A stretch of DNA of 64,000 nt from Spiroplasma endosymbiont of Diplazon laetatorius (GCF_964019625.1 NZ_OZ026458.1:62001-126000); one strand, 5' to 3'. Shown: positions 1 through 11,411, numbered from the stretch's first letter. Notes: generated by a model from the sequence alone, not told the origin. Program-made: numbers and translations.

Positions 1-1128
1 GACAGACTTTTAAAAAGAACAAAATATGATATGGAAACAATGAGTGAATTTGGAATATGTAGTGGTATAGAAAACTATTCTCCTCATTTAGACTTTAGAG
101 CTCCAGGAATTCCTCCATTTACTTTGATAGATTATTTTGGAGATGACTTTTTAACTATTATAGATGAGTCTCACATGATGATACCTCAACTTAATGCTAT
201 GTATAATACTGACAGAAGTAGAAAAGAAACTTTGATTGAACATGGTTTTAGATTACCAAGTGCTATTGATAATAGACCATTGAAGTTTGAAGAGTTTGCA
301 GGCAAATTAAAAAATGTAATTTATACTTCTGCAACACCAGGACCTTACGAATTAGAGTTAACAGATAATAAGGTTGTTGAACAAATTATTAGACCAACAG
401 GTCTTGTTGATCCACAAATTGAAATTCGCTCTACTGTAAATCAAATGAATGACATAGTTGATGAAATAAATAAAGTTGTTGAAAAAGGACAAAAAGTTTT
501 TATCACTGCTATCACAATAAGAATATCAGAAGACATAACAACATATTTACAATCAAGAAATTTAAAAGTAGCATACCTTCACTCTGAATTAAAAACTTTA
601 GAGAGAAATCAAGTGCTAACAGATTTAAGAAGAGGAGTTTATGATGTTATAGTTGGAGTTAACTTGTTAAGAGAAGGTTTAGATATTCCTGAAGTGAGTT
701 TGGTTTGTATCTTAGATGCTGACAAACAAGGTTTCTTAAGAAACACTAGAAGTTTAATACAAACAATAGGTAGAGCTGCAAGAAACTCTGAAGGTAGAGT
801 TATATTTTATGCAGACTCAACTTCTCAAGCAATGAAAGAAGCCATTGAAGAAACTGATAGAAGAAGAAATATACAAGAAGAATACAATAGGGTTCATGGA
901 ATAACTCCAAAAACTATTATTAAAAAAATTACTGATGTTATTTCTGATTATAATATTAGAAATAAAGTTGAAGAATTAAAATCATTAAAGAAAAAAGAAA
1001 AAGAAAAGAAAAAAGAAGACTTGATTTCTGATTTAAGAAAGCAAATGTTAACTGCAGCCAAAGAACAAAATTATGAGAAGGCAGCTGAACTTAGAGATCT
1101 TATTTTAGAATTGCAAGCAGAAAGTTAG
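1..1128 (+). CDS. uvrB: UvrABC system protein B, 3' portion (5' end outside window)
   Basis: Damage-recognition helicase-like subunit of nucleotide excision repair, loaded by UvrA and cut by UvrC. The frame is open from base 1, so about 375 residues of a roughly 660-residue family are present. Visible motifs are the DESHM helicase box II (window residues 55-59), YTSATPGPYE, the helicase C-terminal segment with REGLDIPEVSLV and QTIGRAARN, and a C-terminal UVR motif (EKAAELRDLILEL) that binds UvrC. It is followed after 11 bases by uvrA, so the two are probably cotranscribed. The ATG at 31 is internal and not a true start. Confidence 0.97.
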   Translation, partial: DRLLKRTKYDMETMSEFGICSGIENYSPHLDFRAPGIPPFTLIDYFGDDFLTIIDESHMMIPQLNAMYNTDRSRKETLIEHGFRLPSAIDNRPLKFEEFAGKLKNVIYTSATPGPYELELTDNKVVEQIIRPTGLVDPQIEIRSTVNQMNDIVDEINKVVEKGQKVFITAITIRISEDITTYLQSRNLKVAYLHSELKTLERNQVLTDLRRGVYDVIVGVNLLREGLDIPEVSLVCILDADKQGFLRNTRSLIQTIGRAARNSEGRVIFYADSTSQAMKEAIEETDRRRNIQEEYNRVHGITPKTIIKKITDVISDYNIRNKVEELKSLKKKEKEKKKEDLISDLRKQMLTAAKEQNYEKAAELRDLILELQAES

Positions 1129-1139
1129 AAGGTATTATT

Positions 1140-3980
1140 ATGAATAAAAAAATAATTGTTAAAGGTGCTAGAGAACATAATTTAAAAAATATTGATATTG
1201 AAATTCCTAAAGAAAAACTTGTAGTTTTCACTGGACTTTCTGGAAGTGGTAAATCTTCTTTGGCTTTTAATACAATCTATGCAGAAGGAGAGAGAAGATA
1301 TATAGAATCTCTTTCTTCTTTTTCTAGACAATTTTTAAAATCAGTAGAGAAACCTGATGTAGATGAAATCGAAGGTCTTAGTCCTGCAATTTCTATTGAT
1401 CAAAAAACAACAAGTCACAATCCAAGATCAACAGTTGGAACTACAACAGAAATACATGATCACCTAAGATTATTATTTGCAAATATTGGAACTCCATTTT
1501 GTATAAATGGTCACGGTCCAATTAAAACTTCTTCACTAAAAGAAATAATTGAAACTATAAAAAAAGAAACAAAAGAAGAAGATCAAATATTTATTTTAGC
1601 TCCTGTTGTTAGAGATAAAAAAGGAACACACAAAGATTTATTATCTAAATTAAAAAAAGAAAACTTTTTAAGAGTACAAATTAATGGAGAAGTAAAAAGT
1701 CTAGAAGAAGAAATTGAATTAGAACAAAACAAAAGACATAATATTGATATAGTTGTTGATAGACTTATTTATAAATTAGAGGATGAAGATTTACAATCAA
1801 GAATTTATTCTGCTATTGAAGTTGGTCTTGGTTATTCAAATGGTCTAATAAAAATTCATTATCCAAAAAGAAATGATGAAACAAAATTATTCTCAACCAA
1901 ATACTCATGTAGTGAATGTGGTTTTTCAATACCAAATCTAGAAGCTAATCTATTTTCATTTAACAAAAAAAATGGAGCATGTGAAACTTGTTCAGGGCTT
2001 GGAGTTAACTTAGAAGCTGACCCTGGACTTATAATCCCAGACTCAACACTTTCAATAAGAGAAGGTGGTATTTTATATTATAAAAATATTGTAGACACTA
2101 CAAATATAGAATGACAAAGATTTAAATTATTATGTGATTATTATTTAATAGACTTAAATGTGCAAATAAATAAATTAAGTGAAAAACAAATTAATGTAAT
2201 TCTTTATGGGAGTGAAGAACCAATCGAAACTAAAATTACAACTGTTAGTGGAAATGTTTTAAGAGCTTTTGATTATATAGAAGGTATAGCAACCTTGATT
2301 GAAAGAAAATATATTGAAACAAAATCTGAAGAGAACAGAAAGTATTACGGAAAATACATGATGTCAAAAGTATGTAAGACTTGTGATGGAAAAAGATTAA
2401 ATGATATTGCACTTAGTGTAAAAATAAATGGATTATCAATTGCAGACTTTGTAGAAATGACAATTAAAGAAGAATTAACTTTCTTACTAAATTTAAATTT
2501 AACAGAGCAACAAGAAAAAATTGCAAGCTTAGTTTTAAATCAATTACTTTCAAGAATAAGTTTTTTAAATGAAGTTGGTTTAAATTATCTAACTCTTTCA
2601 AGAAGTGCAACAACTCTTTCTGGAGGAGAAGCACAAAGAATTAGATTGGCAAAACAATTAGGTTCAAAACTTTCTGGAGTGCTTTATGTTTTAGATGAAC
2701 CTTCAATTGGTTTACATCAAAGAGATAACGACAAACTGATTTCTACTTTAAAAAAATTAAGAGACTTAGGAAATACTTTAATAGTTGTTGAACATGATGA
2801 AGATACAATGAAAGCTTCAGATTGAATTGTTGATATTGGTCCTGGTGCTGGAGTTGATGGTGGAAATATTACAGCCCAAGGTACTTACGAAGAAATTTGT
2901 AAAAACCCAAACTCACTAACTGGTAAATATTTATCAAAACAATTATCTATACCAACTCCAAAAAAACGTAGAGGTGGTAATGGTTTAAAAATAGAAATCA
3001 AAGGCGCTACAGAAAATAATTTAAAAAATATTGATGTAACACTTCCTTTGGGTAAATTTATTTCTGTTACTGGAGTTAGTGGTAGTGGTAAATCAACTTT
3101 AGTTGAAGAAGTTATTTATAAAGGTTTAAGAAAAGAATTAAACAAAGAATTAATTCGTCCAGGTAAATATAAATCTATGAAGGGTTGAGAAAATGTAGAT
3201 AAAATTATTTATGTTTCTCAAGATCCTATTGGAAAAACACCAAGATCAAATCCTGCTACATATACTTCTGTATTTGATGACATAAGAGATCTTTATACTG
3301 AAATACCAGAATCAAAAATAAGAGGATACAAAAAAGGAAGATTTAGTTTTAATGTTCCTGGTGGAAGATGTGATGCTTGTTGAGGTGATGGTGTAGTAAG
3401 AGTTGATATGCAATTTTTAGGTTATGTAGAAGTTGTTTGTGAAATTTGTGATGGTAAAAGATATAATGAAGAAACTCTACAAATAAAATATAGAGGAAAA
3501 AATATTTGAGATGTATTAAGCATGACTGTCCAAGAAGCTCATGATTTCTTTGAAAACATTCCTAAGATAAGAGAAAAACTAGAAACTATTTTAGCTGTAG
3601 GTCTTGGTTACATTAAGTTGGGTCAAAATGCTACAACTCTTTCTGGAGGAGAAGCGCAGAGAGTTAAACTTTCAACATTTTTACTAAAAAAACAAACAGG
3701 TAAAACTTTATTCTTATTAGATGAACCAACAACCGGTTTACACATTGATGATGTTAAAAGATTAATTGATGTGTTAAACATTTTAGTAGATCAAGGTAAT
3801 ACTGTTTTAACAATTGAACATAATTTAGATTTTATAAAAGTTTCAGATTATGTAATAGACTTAGGTCCTGAAGGTGGAAGTGGAGGAGGAACAATCCTAG
3901 CTACTGGTACACCAGAACAAATAATTGAAAACAAAGATAGCTTCACAGCGAAATATTTAAAGGAGTACTTGAATGATTAG
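1140..3980 (+). CDS. uvrA: UvrABC system protein A (excision nuclease ATPase)
   Basis: Dimeric ABC-type ATPase that finds DNA lesions and delivers UvrB. 946 residues, normal family length, once TGA is read as Trp (for example 2112-2114, 2823-2825 and three more before 3522). It shows Walker [10 protein letters not shown] near residue 32, a first zinc module (CSECG...CETCSG), signature [12 protein letters not shown], a second Walker [10 protein letters not shown], a second zinc module (CDACWGDG...CEICDG) and a second signature [12 protein letters not shown] followed by [11 protein letters not shown] reader using the standard code would see several broken pieces; it is intact. It overlaps folC by 8 bases. 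Confidence 0.98.
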
Positions 3981-5070
3981 TGTAGAGGAAAATTTAATAC
4001 CGTCTGAAATAATCTTCAAAAAAAATTATAATCTTCAAAAACTATTAAAGGATTTGGGTAATCCACAAAATAAGTTTAAGGTAATAAATGTCGTTGGAAC
4101 AAACGGTAAGGGTTCAACTTCACAATTTATTTATAGTGGATTAAAAACAAAATTCTCACGAGTAGGATTATTTACATCTCCAGCATTTTTAAATCAAAAT
4201 GAAAGAATACAATTTAACAACAATGTTATTTCAGATGAAGATTTAAAGAGATTGCTTTCAGAAAATAATGAAGTCATTAAAAAATATCAATTAACATTTT
4301 TCGAAATTTGAACACTTTTATCTATACTTTATTTTAATAAGCAAAATGTTGAAGTTGCAGTTATTGAAGCTGGTATAGGTGGGGTTAAAGATTCTACTAA
4401 TGTTTTTGAAAATCAACTTGCAGTTTGTGTTACATCTTTAGGTTTAGATCACCAAGAAGTTTTAGGATTAAGCATAGAGGAAATAATATTTCAAAAAATT
4501 TCTATAGCTAAAAAAGACGTGAGAATATTTATTAGTGCAGACAATTTAAAATATAATAAAACAATAAAAAGAGTTAATAAAAATGAAAAAGTTTATACAA
4601 GAATAATTGAAGACCCAGTGTATTATCAAACTTTTAACAAAGGTTTGGCACAAGAAGTTTTGGAATATCTTGGAATACCATTTTATGATTTTCATATATC
4701 ACCACTAGGGCGATATAGTGTTTTAAGAAAAGAACCTTTATTTATTTTAGATGGTTGTCATAACTATGATGGTGCTTTAAAACTTTGTAAACAAATTAAA
4801 AATGAAAAGGAATTAATAATACTATTTGGTTCAAGTGAAGGAAAAGATCAATTGAAAATGCTTCATCTTTTTAAAAAAATGAAAAGAAAAGTATTCATTA
4901 CAGAGTTTGATCACAAAAAATCTTGAACTATAGATAATGAAAAGTTTTCTGAATTTGAAATAGTAAAAGATTGAAAAGTGTTTTTAGAAAATAATAAAGA
5001 AAAAAATATACTGGTGTGTGGAAGTTTATATTTTGTTCCACTTGTATACCAATGATTTAAAGGAGAATAA
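3973..5070 (+). CDS. folC: Folylpolyglutamate/dihydrofolate synthase-type Mur ligase
   Basis: Adds glutamate to folate in the cytoplasm, which traps it in the cell. 365 residues, shorter than the usual 420 or so. The ATP loop [12 protein letters not shown] lies near residue 40, IEAGIGG near residue 135 and the DGCHNYDGA motif of the C-terminal ligase domain near residue 260. TGA is read as Trp at several points, including 4924-4926. The ATG lies inside the last codons of uvrA, and the stop is one base before the next start, so translation is probably coupled through all three genes. No folate synthesis genes are in the window, consistent with scavenged folate. Confidence 0.9.
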
Positions 5071-5071
5071 C

Positions 5072-5737
5072 ATGAACTTTTATTTATATACAAATATTGG
5101 AGCAGCTATTTTGTTGCTAGGTATTTTATTTGTTGCTTTGGCTCTTGAAAATTTTACATTTAAAAAAATTAGTCTAAAGCACATAACTGTAATTTCATTA
5201 TTTGCAGCCTGCAGTGCTGTTTTGACTGGTTTGTCATATCAAATACCACCAATATTTGGTAATGTAAGACTTGCTTTTGGGGATTGAATTTTATTCTTGT
5301 TAGGTTTATTATTCGGTCCTTTGTGTGGAATAATATCTGCAATATGTACAGATACTTTGATGACATTAACTATGCCTCCAAGTGGAGCATATCATTGTGG
5401 TTATATGTTTGGTAAATGTGTTTTAGCATTTTCTGGTTCTCTTGTTTTTCTTGTTAGATCAGAAAAAAGAGTTTTATTAAGGGTTATAATACTTTACACT
5501 TTTGCATATGTGTTACAAAGTTTAGTATTAAACCAAATATGAATGATGTCTTGAGCAGGAACCGCTGCATGATTGGATTTTGTAGTAAAATTAATCAAAC
5601 TTCCAGTTGCTTTACCAATTTATATAGCATTTACATTTATTTCTTATGTGCCAATTAGAAAACTTCTTTCTAATTGAAATAACGAGTTTGTGTGATGCTT
5701 TAAAACAGAATACATAGAAAAAAGTCTAGATTATTAA
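5072..5737 (+). CDS. ECF transporter S component, probably folate-specific (FolT-like)
   Basis: Membrane substrate-binding subunit of an energy-coupling-factor vitamin transporter. 221 residues with about six hydrophobic segments. The segment with LAFGD, LLGLLFGPLCGIISA and the conserved Asp of CTDTL resembles the S-component pattern in which a GP-x-G-x-x-x-x-x-x-D stretch follows the first helices. It starts one base after the folC stop, which supports folate as the substrate; this specificity is inferred from context, not seen in residues. The shared ECF ATPases and T subunit are not in this window. The stop codon lies in the terminator stem at 5726-5750. Confidence 0.62.
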
Positions 5738-5750
5738 ATCTAGTTTTTTT
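5726..5750 (+). terminator. Rho-independent terminator after the uvrBA-folC-ECF group
   Basis: CTAGATT and AATCTAG form a 7-bp stem with an ATTA loop, followed by seven T. The ECF gene's TAA sits in the loop/stem. Confidence 0.85.
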
Positions 5751-5760
5751 ATACCAATAT

Positions 5761-5775
5761 TAGTTATAATAACTA
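5761..5775 (+). promoter_or_regulatory. hprK -10 box inside a small palindrome
   Basis: TATAAT at 5765-5770 lies 20 bases before the hprK ATG and is embedded in an inverted repeat TAGTTA-TAA-TAACTA. A clear -35 is not visible because the upstream sequence is the terminator T-run. The palindrome could be an operator or chance in AT-rich DNA. Confidence 0.5.
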
Positions 5776-5790
5776 GTGAGGTAAAAAAAT

Positions 5791-6720
5791 ATGAGTAAAC
5801 TTTATGCAAAAAAACTAATAGAAGCTTTCAAATTAGAGATCGTTTCAGGTAAAGATAAATTAGATAACAGAATTGAAGCTTATGGAATAAATAGGGCTGG
5901 ACTTGAATTAACTGGATATTTTGAAGAGGGAGAAAAGTCTCACAGAATAATAGTTATGTCTACAAAAGAATATTCATACATCATGAATTTTGAAGAAAAT
6001 GAAAGACGTATAAGATATGAAAAACTATTTTCAAGAAATATCCCTATGATTATACTTACTGATAAATTTGAAGATCAAGTAGCAATAGATGTTGCAATAA
6101 AAATGGATTCATTATTGGTTAGAACAAATACTGAATCAACAAGTGACTTTACTCAAAGTGTACTTGAATTTATGGATGATTATTTTGCACCTCTTACAGA
6201 AGTTCATGCTTCATGTGTAAATATTTTTGGTAAAGGAGTTCTTCTTATTGGAGAATCTGGAATCGGTAAATCAGAGATAACACTAGACTTAGTAAAAACA
6301 AATCACTTGTTTGTGGGTGACGATAGAATTGTTATTACAAAAAAATCAAATGAGCTTTATGGTAAAAGTCATGAGATTTTAAAAAACTTAGTTGAAGTTA
6401 GAGGGATTGGTATTGTTGACGTTTCGCAAACAAATGGTTATCAAGTTATTTTAGAAAAAACTAAAATTGATTTAGTTATAGAATTAACTCAATTTAAGAA
6501 AAATGGAATAGATGATTCAGAAAGATTAGGACATACATTTGCTGTTTATGACATTCTTGGTGTAGATGTTCCTTATATTAAAATTCCTGTTTCATCAGGA
6601 AGAAACATCCCAAACATTATTGAAGCTGCTGTTGCTAAATTAAAAATTAAACAAAGTGGTTTATACCAAGATGAAAGTCAATTATTAAGTGAAAGAGCTT
6701 TAAATTTCAACAATGATTAG
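5791..6720 (+). CDS. hprK: HPr kinase/phosphorylase
   Basis: Phosphorylates and dephosphorylates HPr at Ser46, linking sugar uptake to energy state. 309 residues, family-typical. It has catalytic His139 (EVHAS), Walker A GESGIGKS at residues 154-161, and the HprK signature around LVEVRGIGIVDV. The target HPr is encoded at 38875 and retains Ser46. It begins after its own promoter and overlaps the following lgt-like gene by 8 bases; the order hprK-lgt-trxB is common in Firmicutes and Mollicutes. Confidence 0.97.
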   Translation: MSKLYAKKLIEAFKLEIVSGKDKLDNRIEAYGINRAGLELTGYFEEGEKSHRIIVMSTKEYSYIMNFEENERRIRYEKLFSRNIPMIILTDKFEDQVAIDVAIKMDSLLVRTNTESTSDFTQSVLEFMDDYFAPLTEVHASCVNIFGKGVLLIGESGIGKSEITLDLVKTNHLFVGDDRIVITKKSNELYGKSHEILKNLVEVRGIGIVDVSQTNGYQVILEKTKIDLVIELTQFKKNGIDDSERLGHTFAVYDILGVDVPYIKIPVSSGRNIPNIIEAAVAKLKIKQSGLYQDESQLLSERALNFNND

Positions 6721-8146
6721 TCAATTTTTTGATGACAATATATGACAAAACGGTAAAGACATACCTGATTGATTTCAACATGGTAACAGTGAATGATATG
6801 ATTCTTTAAAAATAATGTACCCAATACTAGTTGGTATAGGTGTTTTTTTGGTTATAGGTTTATCTGCTTTAAAAATTTGAAAAAGACAAATACCTCTTAA
6901 GGAATTTGTTAATGCTATATACATATGTTTACCAATTGGTATTATTGGTGCAAGTATATTTGGTAAGCTAGGTTCTTATGGAGATCAATATAAAATATAT
7001 ATGTTATTTTTCTTTTGAAATCCTGGTTTAAGTTTCTTTGGTGGAATGCTTTGTGGTGCAACTGCAGCATTCATTTGATTTTGGTATAAAAGTAAAACTA
7101 CGAGAGTTTCAATTTATGTTTACGCTGATTGTATAGTACCCAATATTCTATTGGGTCAATCAATTGGTAGATGAGGTAATCTTTTTAATCACGAAATTCT
7201 TGGAAGAGAAGTTGATAATGCAAGTATGTGAAAAATCACTTGATTGCCAGATTTTATTTGACATAGATTGTTTTATTTCTATGAACCAGGTACTGCAATT
7301 GAAAATCAAGATCCGTTAAAACTACAATTTCATGAACCTTTATTTTTATACGAGTCATTTGCTACCTTGGTATTATTTTTATTAATAACTTTTGTATTTG
7401 CAAACATTGGAAAATGAACAAGCAAAAAACCTTGAAAAATTGATCCTATAAATTTCCCATGCAAGTTTAACAAACAATACAAATCAATTGATCAAAATCA
7501 ATTACCAGATTATAATACTCAAATTCCTGTTAAATATTTAACAGACAAAAACGGCAAGATATATCTTTCTGAAAGTTGGGCATGAAAAAAAGCCTACACT
7601 CTATATGAACCAAGTAGAACTTTGGTTGAAGCAGAACAAACTAAAATAAATAATCAAAAAACTCTTGCTTTAAAAGCGAGAGAAAAATATAATAGTTTAG
7701 TTGTTAAAGTTAATCAAGAAATTGAATTACAAAAAGTTAAATTAAATAAAGGCAAAATAACAAAGCAAGAATTTAAGTTAGCTAAAAAAGATATTAAAAA
7801 TAATTACAAAGTAGATTTAAATAAATTAAAAATTGAAAAAAACTCATTAATTTCTTTTTGAAAAAGAGATTCAAAAGGTTTATACGAATTAAATAATCCT
7901 AATAATTATAGGGTTGTTCATTGTGGTGTTTTAACTGGAGTTTATATGTGTGGATATACTATAATAAGGTTTATATTAGATCCATTAAGAAATCCATATG
8001 AATTAACAATAAAAGAAGCTTCAATTTTAAATTACCTATTTTTATTTGGATTCTTATTGTTAGGTGTTGCAACTTTAGTTTGTGCACAATTTATAGCTCC
8101 TAAAAAATGAAGAGAAGAGGGTTGATTATATGAAAAATCATATTAA
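6713..8146 (+). CDS. Lgt-like prolipoprotein diacylglyceryl transferase paralog lacking the catalytic His
   Basis: Polytopic membrane protein of the Lgt family, which attaches diacylglycerol to lipobox cysteines. 477 residues, enlarged by a Lys/Glu-rich soluble insert (roughly residues 300-385) before the last helices. The family signature GRWGNLFNHEILGR is present, and IIRFILDPLR matches the conserved Arg region. However, where the family has HGG (E. coli His103), this protein reads GLSFFGGMLCG, with Phe in place of His. The second copy at 9128 keeps HGG. The ATG at 6713 is chosen because it overlaps the hprK stop in typical coupled fashion; the gene ends 17 bases inside trxB. It may be a non-catalytic or altered paralog. 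Confidence 0.85.
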
Positions 8147-9062
8147 TACAGATTTTGATTTAATTATAGCTGGTGCTGGACCTGCTGGTCTTAGTGCAGC
8201 TATTTATGCTGGAAGAGCAGGACTTAGTGTTTTATTGTTAGAAAAAGAAGCTCCCGGTGGGAAAGTAATTAAAACAGGAGAAATTGAAAACTATCCTGGT
8301 TTTACAATGATTCAAGGACCAGAACTTGCAATGCATTTTTTTGAACAAGCAACAGCAATGGGTGCTCAATTTGAATATTCAGGTCTTAAAGATTTTGATA
8401 AAACAGATATTTTCACAGTGGAATTAGAAAATGGTAAAACTCTTACATCAAAAGCACTAATAATTGCTACAGGAACAAAAGAAAATCTTTTAGGTGTTCC
8501 TGGAGAAATAGAGTTATATGGAAAAGGTGTTTCTTATTGTGCCGTATGTGATGGTAGTTTTTATAAAGAAATGCCTGTTGCAGTTGTTGGTGGAGGATAT
8601 AGTGCAATTGAAGAATCAATCTTTTTAACAAGATTTGTTTCTAAAGTTTACTTAATCCATAGAAGCCAAAAATTTAGAGTTGATCAGAAGACTTTAGAAA
8701 AAGCTAGATCAAATGAAAAAATTGAATTTATATTAGATTCAGTTGTTGAAAGTATTCAAGGAGAAGATAAAGTATCTTCTGTTAAAATAAAAAATACTTT
8801 AGAGAACTCAGAAAGAGAAATACCTGTAAACGCTGTTTTCCCATTTATCGGATTCTATCCAGTTACAAACTTTGTTAAACAAATTCAAATATTGGATGAA
8901 GAAAAACATGTTGTTGGAGATGAAAGAATGAGAACTAAAATTGAAGGTTTATTTGTAGCGGGAGATGTTAGAAATACACCATTTAGACAAATCGCAACAG
9001 CAACAGCTGACGGAGCATTAGCCGGACAAAATGCAGTTAATTATATTGAAAGCCTTGATTAA
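8130..9062 (+). CDS. trxB: Thioredoxin reductase (NADPH)
   Basis: Flavoenzyme that reduces thioredoxin. 310 residues. FAD loop GAGPAG at 15-20, redox pair Cys137-Ala-Val-Cys140 within SYCAVCDGSF, a second dinucleotide motif GGGYSAIEES near 154, and GLFVAGDVR near the C terminus. The NADPH-phosphate region reads HRSQKFR (177-183), where many homologs have HRRxxFR, so one arginine is replaced by Ser; cofactor preference may be altered but this is not certain. It lies between two lgt paralogs. A terminator overlaps its stop codon. Confidence 0.96.
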   Translation: MKNHINTDFDLIIAGAGPAGLSAAIYAGRAGLSVLLLEKEAPGGKVIKTGEIENYPGFTMIQGPELAMHFFEQATAMGAQFEYSGLKDFDKTDIFTVELENGKTLTSKALIIATGTKENLLGVPGEIELYGKGVSYCAVCDGSFYKEMPVAVVGGGYSAIEESIFLTRFVSKVYLIHRSQKFRVDQKTLEKARSNEKIEFILDSVVESIQGEDKVSSVKIKNTLENSEREIPVNAVFPFIGFYPVTNFVKQIQILDEEKHVVGDERMRTKIEGLFVAGDVRNTPFRQIATATADGALAGQNAVNYIESLD

Positions 9063-9078
9063 AATATCAAGGTTTTTT
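9053..9078 (+). terminator. Terminator after trxB
   Basis: CCTTGAT (9053-9059) pairs with ATCAAGG (9066-9072), followed by six T. The stem includes the last codons of trxB. Confidence 0.85.
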
Positions 9079-9127
9079 ACTGCTTGCTATGTTAAAATAA
9101 ACAAAGTTAAAAAGGTGTTGATTAAAA

Positions 9128-10450
9128 ATGTTACTTAGTTGAGAACAAGGTAATAAGTGAGGCGACCCAGGTCAAGGCTTGTGAAATATTAAGTCTGACT
9201 ACGGCTTTTTTCATGTATATGCATTTACAATGACGATGGGTGTTATTTTAGCAATTGCTATTTCCGCTTGAAGATTATATAGAAGAGGAATCTCTTTAAA
9301 TGAACTTTGAATTGCAGCTGCAATAATAGTTCCAGTAGGACTTTTAGGTGCTAGTTTCTTTGGTAAATTAAATGCTGCTGGCCCTGGAGAAAATGCAAAC
9401 GGAGTTGGGTTCTTTGGTTTATTTGCTTTTTGAGAAGGTGGAATGGCAATTCACGGAGGAGTTTACGCAGGTACCTTAGCTGGAATAGTTATATTCTATT
9501 TTTTAGGAAAGAAAACTAAAGTCTCTTTATGGGTATATGCAGATTGCATAATTCCAAACGTACTAATAGGTCAAGGTGTTGGTAGATGGGGTAACTTCTT
9601 TAATCATGAAATATTTGGTCAACCTATAGCTGCTTGAAATGATGGTCAAACATCAGCTTTATCTTGATTGCCGTACTTCATAAGAAGAAATATGGTTTTT
9701 CAATATAACAACAAAGGTGCTGGAGAAGAATGGATAGATGGACAACTATATCTAATGTCTCCAATATTCCTATATGAATCAATTAGTTTAATAGCGGCTT
9801 GAGCGATAATAACGTTTGTGATACCAAATATTGGTAAGTGAATAGGTAAGAAACCTTGAAAAGTAAATCCTAATAAATTCGAATCTAATATGTCTAAATT
9901 TAAAATTTGAAGAACAGAAGTTTTTGCAAATCATGATTATAAAGAAATAGAATTATATAAAAGTGAATACAAAAAAATAGATGACAAAAATTATTTAAAA
10001 AGAAAATGAAAGCAAGGACAGTTGTTATCTAAATGTAACAACCCCCAAGGTTATACCTTGGTAAGAGCAGGTGTACAAGCTGGTTTATATTTCTTTTTTT
10101 GGAACTTAGTTAGATTTATACTTGAAACAGGCAGACCTATTGATCATTTATTCATAATGTATCAAAGAACTTTATCTCTGGTTATCATCGGACTGTCGAT
10201 GGTAGCCGGATTAATTGTTGCTATATCGGCTCAATGAGTCATACCTTATTTATTTAGAAAAACCGGTTTAATTTATGAACAAGAATATTTCTATCTTAGT
10301 GAAGAAGAAATACAAACCATAAAACCTTTTATAAAAAATGAGCCAAGAGAAGATAAAAATAAAATAAAAACAAATCAAAAAATACAAAAAAACAAAATTA
10401 AAGAACAAAAAATAAAAGAGAAACTTGAAAAAAAACTAGAAAAGAAATAG
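9128..10450 (+). CDS. lgt: Prolipoprotein diacylglyceryl transferase (canonical copy)
   Basis: Transfers diacylglyceryl from phosphatidylglycerol to the cysteine of lipoprotein precursors at the membrane, such as the BMP lipoprotein at 22611. 440 residues. It keeps the catalytic-region motif GGMAIHGGVYAG (His at the E. coli His103 position), the signature GRWGNFFNHEIFG, and LVRFILETGR. A soluble insert precedes the last helices and the C-terminal tail is strongly Lys-rich. The ATG at 9128 follows an AAAAAGGTG ribosome-binding site. The paralog at 6713 is probably an ancient duplicate separated by trxB. Confidence 0.93.
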
Positions 10451-10459
10451 GGTGATAGC

Positions 10460-11407
10460 ATGTCTTTTGCAATGGAAGTTAAAGAAGAAATTTTAAACCA
10501 TACATTTACAGAAGAACAAAAGATAATGCTATTGTCTGGTTTTATAAAATATAATGGGGAGTTAATTTATACTAATAATGGTGCTGCTTTAAGATTAACA
10601 AGCAACAGTAATAACGTCATTAGGAATATATTCTCCATTCTAAAAACTATATATGAGGGTAATATAGAAATATCAATTATACAAATTCAAAAACTTAGAA
10701 AAAATAAAATATATCAATTAATGTTAACTGATAAGGTAATTGAATTTTTAGAACAACATAATATTTTTGATACGAAAACAAGTAACAAAATAATTGAAAT
10801 TGACCTAGAAAAGTACGAAAAGAAAATAAGGCAGGAGCTTACAAGAGCTTATGTTTCTGGAATGTTCATAGCTGTTGGGAGTGTTAATTCTCCCGAAACA
10901 ACTAACTATCATTTAGAATTACAATTTAAAGAAAAAGAATCTGCAATCTATATAACTAAGATTCTTAAAAAATATCATTTTAACTTTAAAACTACAAGCA
11001 AAGGAAATAAAACGGTTTGCTATATTAAAAAATCAATTGCCGTTTCAGATTTTTTAAAGTTCATTGATGCATCTATTTCTGTAATGAAATTTGAGAACAC
11101 CAGAATAAACAGAGATGTAAGTAATAATATAAATAGAATGATTAATATAGATATTTATAATCAACAAAAATCTTCTGCTACAGGATTAAAACAAATTGAA
11201 GAAATTAATTTGATCTTAAAGAACAATCTTATTTCGGAACTATCGCCTAAAGCGCAAATGTTATCTGAAATAAGACTTGAAAATCCAGATGCTTCATTCT
11301 CTGAATTAGAATATTTAATGAATGAAAAAAACGTAGCAATTACAAAATCTGGAATAAGCAACTTATTTAAAATTATAAGTAAGTTAGCAAATACAATTGG
11401 AGACTAA
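10460..11407 (+). CDS. whiA: WhiA-family DNA-binding protein (DUF199)
   Basis: 315 residues, typical for WhiA: a LAGLIDADG-like homing-endonuclease fold (N-terminal two thirds, starting SFAMEVKEEI) joined to a C-terminal helix-turn-helix (residues about 235-310, with SISELEYLMN-like and ITKSGISNLFKII segments). In Firmicutes it influences chromosome segregation and division; in Mollicutes, WhiA has been implicated in control of ribosomal-protein genes. It starts 9 bases after lgt and may share its transcript. The Xre gene that follows begins just after its stop. Confidence 0.93.
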   Translation: MSFAMEVKEEILNHTFTEEQKIMLLSGFIKYNGELIYTNNGAALRLTSNSNNVIRNIFSILKTIYEGNIEISIIQIQKLRKNKIYQLMLTDKVIEFLEQHNIFDTKTSNKIIEIDLEKYEKKIRQELTRAYVSGMFIAVGSVNSPETTNYHLELQFKEKESAIYITKILKKYHFNFKTTSKGNKTVCYIKKSIAVSDFLKFIDASISVMKFENTRINRDVSNNINRMINIDIYNQQKSSATGLKQIEEINLILKNNLISELSPKAQMLSEIRLENPDASFSELEYLMNEKNVAITKSGISNLFKIISKLANTIGD

Positions 11408-11411
11408 AAAA

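Noticed and set aside
2112-2114. Stops inside uvrA, folC, mgtE and many others suggesting pseudogenes
   Set aside because: All are TGA at positions where Trp fits; the genome uses genetic code 4.
4911-5093. Minus-strand open frame over the folC 3' end
   Set aside because: It is the complement of folC and the ECF gene, has no ribosome-binding site and no recognisable protein.
7622-7861. A separate small Lys-rich protein
   Set aside because: It is the soluble insert of the lgt-like gene at 6713, continuous through TGA Trp codons on both sides.
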